From the NCBI GenBank assembly GCA_045589215.1, contig JAZNOQ010000104.1, positions 1 to 10,520 of the forward strand: 10,520 bases of DNA, given 5' to 3'. The stretch's first letter is position 1. The number at the start of each line of letters is the position of its first letter. The position numbers were made by a program, and so were the translations under genes. Positions 6,678 through 10,520 of this stretch are shown here, piece after piece. The notes beneath the pieces were generated by a model. The model saw nothing but the letters and a program-made list of their open reading frames with translations. It did no database searches and had not been told where the DNA came from. The DNA is from JAZNOQ01 sp045589215 (lineage in GTDB: Bacteria > Bacillota > Clostridia > Oscillospirales > CAG-272).

Positions 6678-7499
6678 TCACTTCAGGAATTTTTCGTTGA
6701 TGGTAAATCCGAATGCCTTCGCGAGGTCAAGGAAATTCTCCTTCGTGATGGTCTGCACCTTCTTGTCGGTCACAGCGTGCACCTTCATATAGATCTCCGC
6801 GCTCTTTTCGACGCAGTGGACAAGTCCCATCGCGTTGTCAAAGGTGTCGGCGGATGCAAAAATACCGTGATGCGCCCAAACAACGAGATCATACTGCTTC
6901 ATCTTCTCGGCAGAAGCGACAGCGATCTCACGGCCGCCGCAAACCATCCACGGCAGAGCGCCCACGCCTGCGGGGAAGATCACGGGGCATTCGGTCATCG
7001 ACTCCCAGAGCGCACGCGTAACGTCGGCATCGGTCATCGGAACGACGAAGGTCAGCGCGATCAGATTGACGGGGTGGCAATGGAAGATGATGCGGTGCGC
7101 ACCGTTCGTCGCAAGCATCTTGACCTCGTGATTCATCAGGTGCGTCGGAAGCTCGGAGGTCGGCTTACCGCCGTTTACAAGTCCCCAAACGATACGGTAC
7201 TTCGTGCCCGTCCCGTCGATCTCGATGATCGCGCAGGTGTCCTCGGTCTTTTCCTTGACCCAACGGAAGAACTTGCCCGATCCCGTCACCATAAAGAATT
7301 CGCCCGCGAGGCTCGGCACGTCGGTGCCGATCTCAAGCCATTCACGGTCAAAGGAGAGATCGTCCCTTACCGATTCAACCTCTTCCCTTTTCAGTCTGTA
7401 CGTAAAATTGCCGCCGTTGCGCTCGTGGTAACCGAGATTCCACGAGTCGTCCGCCATCGTCGTATATTCCTTGCAAAATTCAGAATCCAAAACTCTCAT
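6678..7499 (-). CDS. rhaD: Rhamnulose-1-phosphate aldolase
   Basis: A zinc-dependent class II aldolase that splits L-rhamnulose 1-phosphate into dihydroxyacetone phosphate and L-lactaldehyde, the last step of the rha pathway. Seen in 273 residues (E. coli RhaD has 274): the phosphate-site blocks RNGGNFTYR (27-35) and VTGSGKFF (71-78), the catalytic Glu116 in TSELPTH, and zinc-ligand candidates His140 and His142 in FHCHP and His211 in WAHHGIF. These sit one residue before E. coli Glu117, His141, His143 and His212. AAGGAG (7508-7513) lies eight bases before the ATG. It follows rhaA by 36 bases on the same strand and should be co-transcribed. The related fuculose aldolase is shorter (about 215 residues), so RhaD fits better. 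Confidence 0.94.
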   Translation of the reverse strand: MRVLDSEFCKEYTTMADDSWNLGYHERNGGNFTYRLKREEVESVRDDLSFDREWLEIGTDVPSLAGEFFMVTGSGKFFRWVKEKTEDTCAIIEIDGTGTKYRIVWGLVNGGKPTSELPTHLMNHEVKMLATNGAHRIIFHCHPVNLIALTFVVPMTDADVTRALWESMTECPVIFPAGVGALPWMVCGGREIAVASAEKMKQYDLVVWAHHGIFASADTFDNAMGLVHCVEKSAEIYMKVHAVTDKKVQTITKENFLDLAKAFGFTINEKFLK

Positions 7500-7535
7500 T
7501 TTTCGTTCTCCTTATATGTACTTAAAATGTTACGC

Positions 7536-8780
7536 TTACACACGCTTCGAGAGGACGTCCTTCTCGTATGCGAGCACGTCCGAGATCCATGCTTCATCCA
7601 CAGGAACGCCCGCGCGCCTACAGAATTCCTCCCAGACCGCACCGAAGGGATAGGTCTTGTACTCCTCCTGAAGTGCGAGAAGCTCGGTCATTCTGCCGCT
7701 GTTCTGAAGCTCCTTCAACGCCTCGTTCGGCGTGAGGAGAGCCGACAGCAGTGCTTTGCGGAAATTGCGGATACCGATCGTCCAAGCCGCGATGCGGTTG
7801 ATGCTCGCGTCGAAGAAGTCGAGCGCGATCGCGATATCATCCGCTCTGCCCGATGCTACGATCTCCTTCGCGATCTCGCGCGTCTCGTCATCGTAACGCA
7901 CGACGTGATCGGAGTCCCAACGAACGGGGCGGGACACGTGCAGTGCGATCTTGTCGGCAAACAGCAGCATTGCAGAGATCTTATCCGAAACCACCTCGGT
8001 CGGATGATAGTGTCCCGTATCCATCAGAGGCGTAATTCCCTTTTCGATCGCGTAGCTCATACAGAACTCACCGCTTCCGACCGTGTAGGATTCCATCCCG
8101 ATGCCAAACACCTTCGATTCGAGGGTGACGTAGACCTTCGACTTGTCATAGGGGATCGCAAGGATCTCGTCCATCGACTTCTTGAAGCGTGCGCGCGGGC
8201 CGATGCGGTCTGCGGGCGTATCCTTATAGCCGTCGGGGATCCAGAAGTTGATCACACAGGGAACACCCGTTTCCTCAGCGAAATACTGTGCAATGCGGAT
8301 GCAGCACTGTCCGTGGCGTACCCAGAACGCGCGGATCTCTTCATCGGGCGAGGAGAGCGAGAATTCTGCCGCCTTCGGATGCGAGAAGAAGGTGGGGTTA
8401 AAATCAATGCCCATTCCGTGCTTCTTCGCAAACTCGACCCAGCGGCGGAAGTGCTTCGGCTCAAGCGCGTCTCTGTCGGCATATCCGTCTTCAAAGATCG
8501 CATAGCAGGCGTGCAGATTCAGCTTGTGCTTGCCGCCGACGAGTGTCAGCACCTTTTCGATGTCCTGCATGAGCTCTGCAGGGGTATTTGCCTTTCCGGG
8601 ATAATTGCCCGTCGTCTGAATACCACCCGTGAGCGCGCCGTCGTGATCAAAGCCGATGACGTCGTCACCCTGCCAGCAGTGGATCGAGATCGAAAACTCC
8701 TTCAGTGCTTCAAGAGCCTTCTCGGTGTCAACGCCGATCTTCGCATAGCGTGCTCTTGCTTCTTCATATACCGTATTCAT
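7536..8780 (-). CDS. rhaA: L-rhamnose isomerase
   Basis: A TIM-barrel, metal-dependent isomerase that turns L-rhamnose into L-rhamnulose, the first step of catabolism. With the ATG at 8780 the protein has 414 residues (E. coli 419). Seen: FSISIHCWQGDDV and GGIQTTGNYPG near the start; Glu221 in VTLESK; Asp254 in PLMDTGHYHP; His281, Asp289 and Asp291 in the HVSRPVRWDSDHV block; and Asp321 in ALDFFDAS. These match E. coli Glu234, Asp267, His294, Asp302, Asp304 and Asp334 with a constant offset of 13, so both metal sites look intact. The frame stays open 33 codons further up to 8879, but that stretch runs into the intergenic repeat and has no family similarity. GAAAGGAAG (8788-8796) supports the 8780 start. 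Confidence 0.95.
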   Translation of the reverse strand: MNTVYEEARARYAKIGVDTEKALEALKEFSISIHCWQGDDVIGFDHDGALTGGIQTTGNYPGKANTPAELMQDIEKVLTLVGGKHKLNLHACYAIFEDGYADRDALEPKHFRRWVEFAKKHGMGIDFNPTFFSHPKAAEFSLSSPDEEIRAFWVRHGQCCIRIAQYFAEETGVPCVINFWIPDGYKDTPADRIGPRARFKKSMDEILAIPYDKSKVYVTLESKVFGIGMESYTVGSGEFCMSYAIEKGITPLMDTGHYHPTEVVSDKISAMLLFADKIALHVSRPVRWDSDHVVRYDDETREIAKEIVASGRADDIAIALDFFDASINRIAAWTIGIRNFRKALLSALLTPNEALKELQNSGRMTELLALQEEYKTYPFGAVWEEFCRRAGVPVDEAWISDVLAYEKDVLSKRV

Positions 8781-8845
8781 ATCTGTTCTTCCTTTCAGAA
8801 TTAAATTCCATTGATTAAAATACTCAAAACCTTCTCCTTCACAGG

Positions 8846-8914
8846 AAAAGTTTTTGAAAGTTTTGAAAACTTTTTTCAAAAAGTTTTCAAGCGGAGCGCG
8901 AGGCAGAGCCTCGC
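8846..8914. repeat. Hairpin-rich intergenic element between rhaB and rhaA
   Basis: Two adjacent inverted repeats fill most of the 136-base gap. GCGAGG/CCTCGC (8898-8903 with 8909-8914) starts two bases after the rhaB stop. TTGAAAACTTT/AAAGTTTTCAA (within 8863-8890) gives an AT stem of at least 11 bp, and further GAAAGTTTT-like units reach back to about 8846. The composition, a GC hairpin joined to a G-A-A-A/T-T-T-T palindrome, resembles dispersed intergenic repeats I associate with Clostridia genomes, but this is recall and was not checked. It could trim or stabilise the mRNA so that rhaB and rhaAD are expressed differently. Confidence 0.5.
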
Positions 8915-8916
8915 AT

Positions 8917-10299
8917 TCACTTCTTTTCCTCTACGTCAAACGAACGCGCAACGCACTCTCTCGCCTCAGAAATCGAAGCGAAAACACCCTGTCCGAGCAT
9001 CTGTGCGAGGATATTACCGATCGCAGTCGCCTCGACGGGACCCGCGAATACGCGCTTCCCGCTCTTTTCGGCGGTCAGATGGGATAGATAATCGTCACGG
9101 CAGCCGCCGCCGATGATGTGGATCGCAGGGTACTGCTTCCCCGTCATCTCTTCGATCTCACGCGCAGTCTTCGCATAGATCGACGCAAGTCCGTGGTAGA
9201 CCGACGCAAGCACGTCCTCGATCGGCATATCCTCTTTTCCCGCGACTGTCTTCACCGCCTCGATCATTGAGTCGGGCGCAAGGAGTCGGGGATCGTCGAC
9301 GTCAAGACACGAGGGCGTTCCCTTCTTTGCCATATCGGACAGCTCGGGGAAGCTGTATGTCCCAAGCTCCTTCTTGATCGACTGAATGATCCAAAGCCCC
9401 ATAATATTCTTGAGATAACGGTAGCGCTTCGCATAGCCGCCCTCATTCGTAAAATTATGCTCCTGCGAGCGCGATGAGGTATCGGGCGTGAGCCGTTCAA
9501 TGCCCATCAGCGACCAAGTGCCCGAGGAGATGTAGATCACGTCGTCCGAATTCGTCGGAACGGCAAGCACCGCAGAGCCCGTATCGTGCGTAGCGGGCAG
9601 CATTACGGTCAGATCGTAGCCGACCTCCTCCTTGACCTCGGGAAGGAGTGTGCCGAGAACACTTCCCGCAGGGCGAAGCTCTCCGAGGATCCTTGTCGGG
9701 ATCGAAAGACGCTCAAACAGCTCAAGATCCCAATCCCCCGTCTCGGCGTTCACGAGCTGCCCCGTTGTCGCCTCGGTGTATTCGTTCACCTTTTTGCCCG
9801 TCAGACAATAATTCAGGTAATCGGGAACCATCAGAAGATCCTCTGCCGCTTCGAGCAGCGAGGGCTCCTGCTCCCTGAGTGCAACGAGCTGATAGACCGT
9901 GTTGAAGAGCTGCTTCTGTATGCCCGTTCGCGCGTAAAGCTCGCTTTCGGGAATCGTTCTCGAAACGACGGTGTCCATTCCTTCGGTACGGCTGTCACGG
10001 TATCCGACCGCGTCTCCAAGCCTCTTTCCGTTCTTGTCGAGAAGGATGAAATCAACGCCCCAGGTGTCGATCCCCATAAAGGTCGGGATCTTCCCCGCAT
10101 CGGCACAGGCCTTCATCCCCTTTTTGACGTGACCGACGAGCGCGTCGATCTCCCAAACGAGATGACCGTTCTTTTTTTGCATACCGTTCGGAAAACGATA
10201 GATCTCCTCAAGGATCAGTCGGTCTCCCTCCATATGCCCGAGGATATGCCGTCCGCTCGACGCGCCGATATCCACGGCAAGATAATACGTAGGCTTCAT
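8917..10299 (-). CDS. rhaB: Rhamnulokinase
   Basis: An FGGY-family kinase that phosphorylates L-rhamnulose on O1 with ATP. Seen in 460 residues (E. coli 489, so slightly short): the actin-like phosphate-1 loop LAVDIGASSGRHI (7-19); IDTWGVDFILLD (77-88); GYRDSRTEGM (99-108); QLFNTVYQL (130-138); the catalytic base Asp239 in ATHDTGSA; SSGTWSLMG (258-266); FTNEGG (283-288); and IIGGG (395-399) in the second domain. NFTNEGG with GTWSLMG is typical of RhaB rather than xylulo- or glycerol kinases. AGGAGG (10307-10312) stands seven bases before the ATG. It is the first gene of the rhaB-rhaA-rhaD operon, behind a good promoter at 10329-10357. No regulator or transporter gene is in the window. Confidence 0.95.
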   Translation of the reverse strand: MKPTYYLAVDIGASSGRHILGHMEGDRLILEEIYRFPNGMQKKNGHLVWEIDALVGHVKKGMKACADAGKIPTFMGIDTWGVDFILLDKNGKRLGDAVGYRDSRTEGMDTVVSRTIPESELYARTGIQKQLFNTVYQLVALREQEPSLLEAAEDLLMVPDYLNYCLTGKKVNEYTEATTGQLVNAETGDWDLELFERLSIPTRILGELRPAGSVLGTLLPEVKEEVGYDLTVMLPATHDTGSAVLAVPTNSDDVIYISSGTWSLMGIERLTPDTSSRSQEHNFTNEGGYAKRYRYLKNIMGLWIIQSIKKELGTYSFPELSDMAKKGTPSCLDVDDPRLLAPDSMIEAVKTVAGKEDMPIEDVLASVYHGLASIYAKTAREIEEMTGKQYPAIHIIGGGCRDDYLSHLTAEKSGKRVFAGPVEATAIGNILAQMLGQGVFASISEARECVARSFDVEEKK

Positions 10300-10328
10300 A
10301 TTATGTCCTCCTCACTTTTCCTGTTTTT

Positions 10329-10357
10329 AATATACCATAAACATTCGGTCATTGCAA
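10329..10357 (-). promoter_or_regulatory. Sigma-A promoter of the rhaBAD operon
   Basis: TTGCAA (10352-10357) and TATATT (10329-10334) on the minus strand are 17 bases apart, with TGG before the -10. Transcription should start near 10322, about 23 bases before the rhaB ATG, giving a very short leader. An inverted repeat directly abuts the -35. Confidence 0.75.
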
Positions 10358-10388
10358 GGGATTTTTCCATTCTTTGCAAAAAAATCCC
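10358..10388. promoter_or_regulatory. Inverted repeat abutting the rha promoter (possible operator)
   Basis: GGGATTTTT (10358-10366) and AAAAATCCC (10380-10388) are perfect 9-bp arms around 13 bases, ending immediately upstream of the -35 hexamer. A TTTGCAAA palindrome lies between the arms (10373-10380). The position suits an activator or a roadblock repressor. It could also be chance in an A/T- and G-run-rich stretch, since a further G-tract follows at 10386-10392. Confidence 0.35.
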
Positions 10389-10437
10389 CCCCGAAGGAAA
10401 AAATCACCCCCTTCACACACCACAGCTGCCTGATCCA

Positions 10438-10518
10438 TCAAGGCGCGTCGACTTTTTTAGGGAATCCGCCAAGCAGTCCTCTGTGCAAAGCCATAAATCT
10501 CAGCGTTTTTTCAACGTG
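10438..10518 (-). CDS. Possible C-terminal tail of an upstream gene (26 residues)
   Basis: From the right edge one minus-strand frame is open and ends in TGA at 10438-10440, encoding a tail ending HRGLLGGFPKKVDAP. The other two minus frames stop within 30 bases of the edge. Twenty-six codons is too short to name or to exclude chance. No clear terminator lies between it and the rha promoter. Confidence 0.2.
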   Translation of the reverse strand, partial: HVEKTLRFMALHRGLLGGFPKKVDAP

Positions 10519-10520
10519 TT

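Noticed and set aside
6777..8804. A 675-codon open frame on the plus strand
   Set aside because: It lies antisense across rhaD and rhaA, both with full sets of active-site residues. It has no ribosome binding site, its product is rich in Arg, Asp, His and Val without any domain, and it is explained by codon bias of the real genes.
8781..8879. A 33-residue N-terminal extension of RhaA from an upstream ATG
   Set aside because: It is encoded by the intergenic repeat, has no family counterpart, and a good ribosome binding site stands before the ATG at 8780, which gives a family-standard length.

Overview
The window looks like a chromosomal segment of an uncultured or gut-type Firmicute (class Clostridia); this is inference. 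The supporting signs are strong AGGAGG-type ribosome binding sites, four near-consensus sigma-A promoters with 17-base spacers, a PcrA helicase with the C-terminal RNA-polymerase-binding domain, rho-independent terminators, and the S10 ribosomal operon order rpsJ-rplC. Every convincing gene lies on the minus strand, so transcription runs from the right edge to the left. Long plus-strand open frames are antisense shadows of these genes. No mobile elements, CRISPR arrays, tRNAs or rRNAs were seen.

Layout in the direction of transcription. (1) 10520-10300: a possible tail of an upstream gene, an inverted repeat and the rha promoter. (2) 10299-6678: an L-rhamnose catabolic operon, rhaB (kinase), rhaA (isomerase), rhaD (aldolase). 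Together they convert L-rhamnose to L-rhamnulose, then rhamnulose-1-phosphate, then dihydroxyacetone phosphate plus L-lactaldehyde. A hairpin-rich, repeat-like element sits between rhaB and rhaA. (3) 6667-5604: a GT-A-fold sugar nucleotidyltransferase with its own perfect-consensus promoter and a terminator. (4) 5519-3808: an IMP dehydrogenase of the Tritrichomonas foetus type, with promoter, short structured leader and strong terminator. (5) 3752-1249: pcrA, a superfamily 1 DNA helicase with an unusual insertion, followed by a terminator. (6) 1151-1: a strong promoter, a leader of about 365 bases, rpsJ (S10), a 220-base gap holding a long hairpin, and the start of rplC (L3), which runs off the left edge.

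Most genes are housekeeping or common carbohydrate metabolism. The best candidates for something undescribed are in the RNA. The rpsJ leader can form several nested helices and, next to the rpsJ ribosome binding site, a pseudoknot-like pair of interleaved helices. The rpsJ-rplC gap is much longer than usual. Either could be an uncharacterised ribosomal-protein autoregulatory element. No new multigene system was found.
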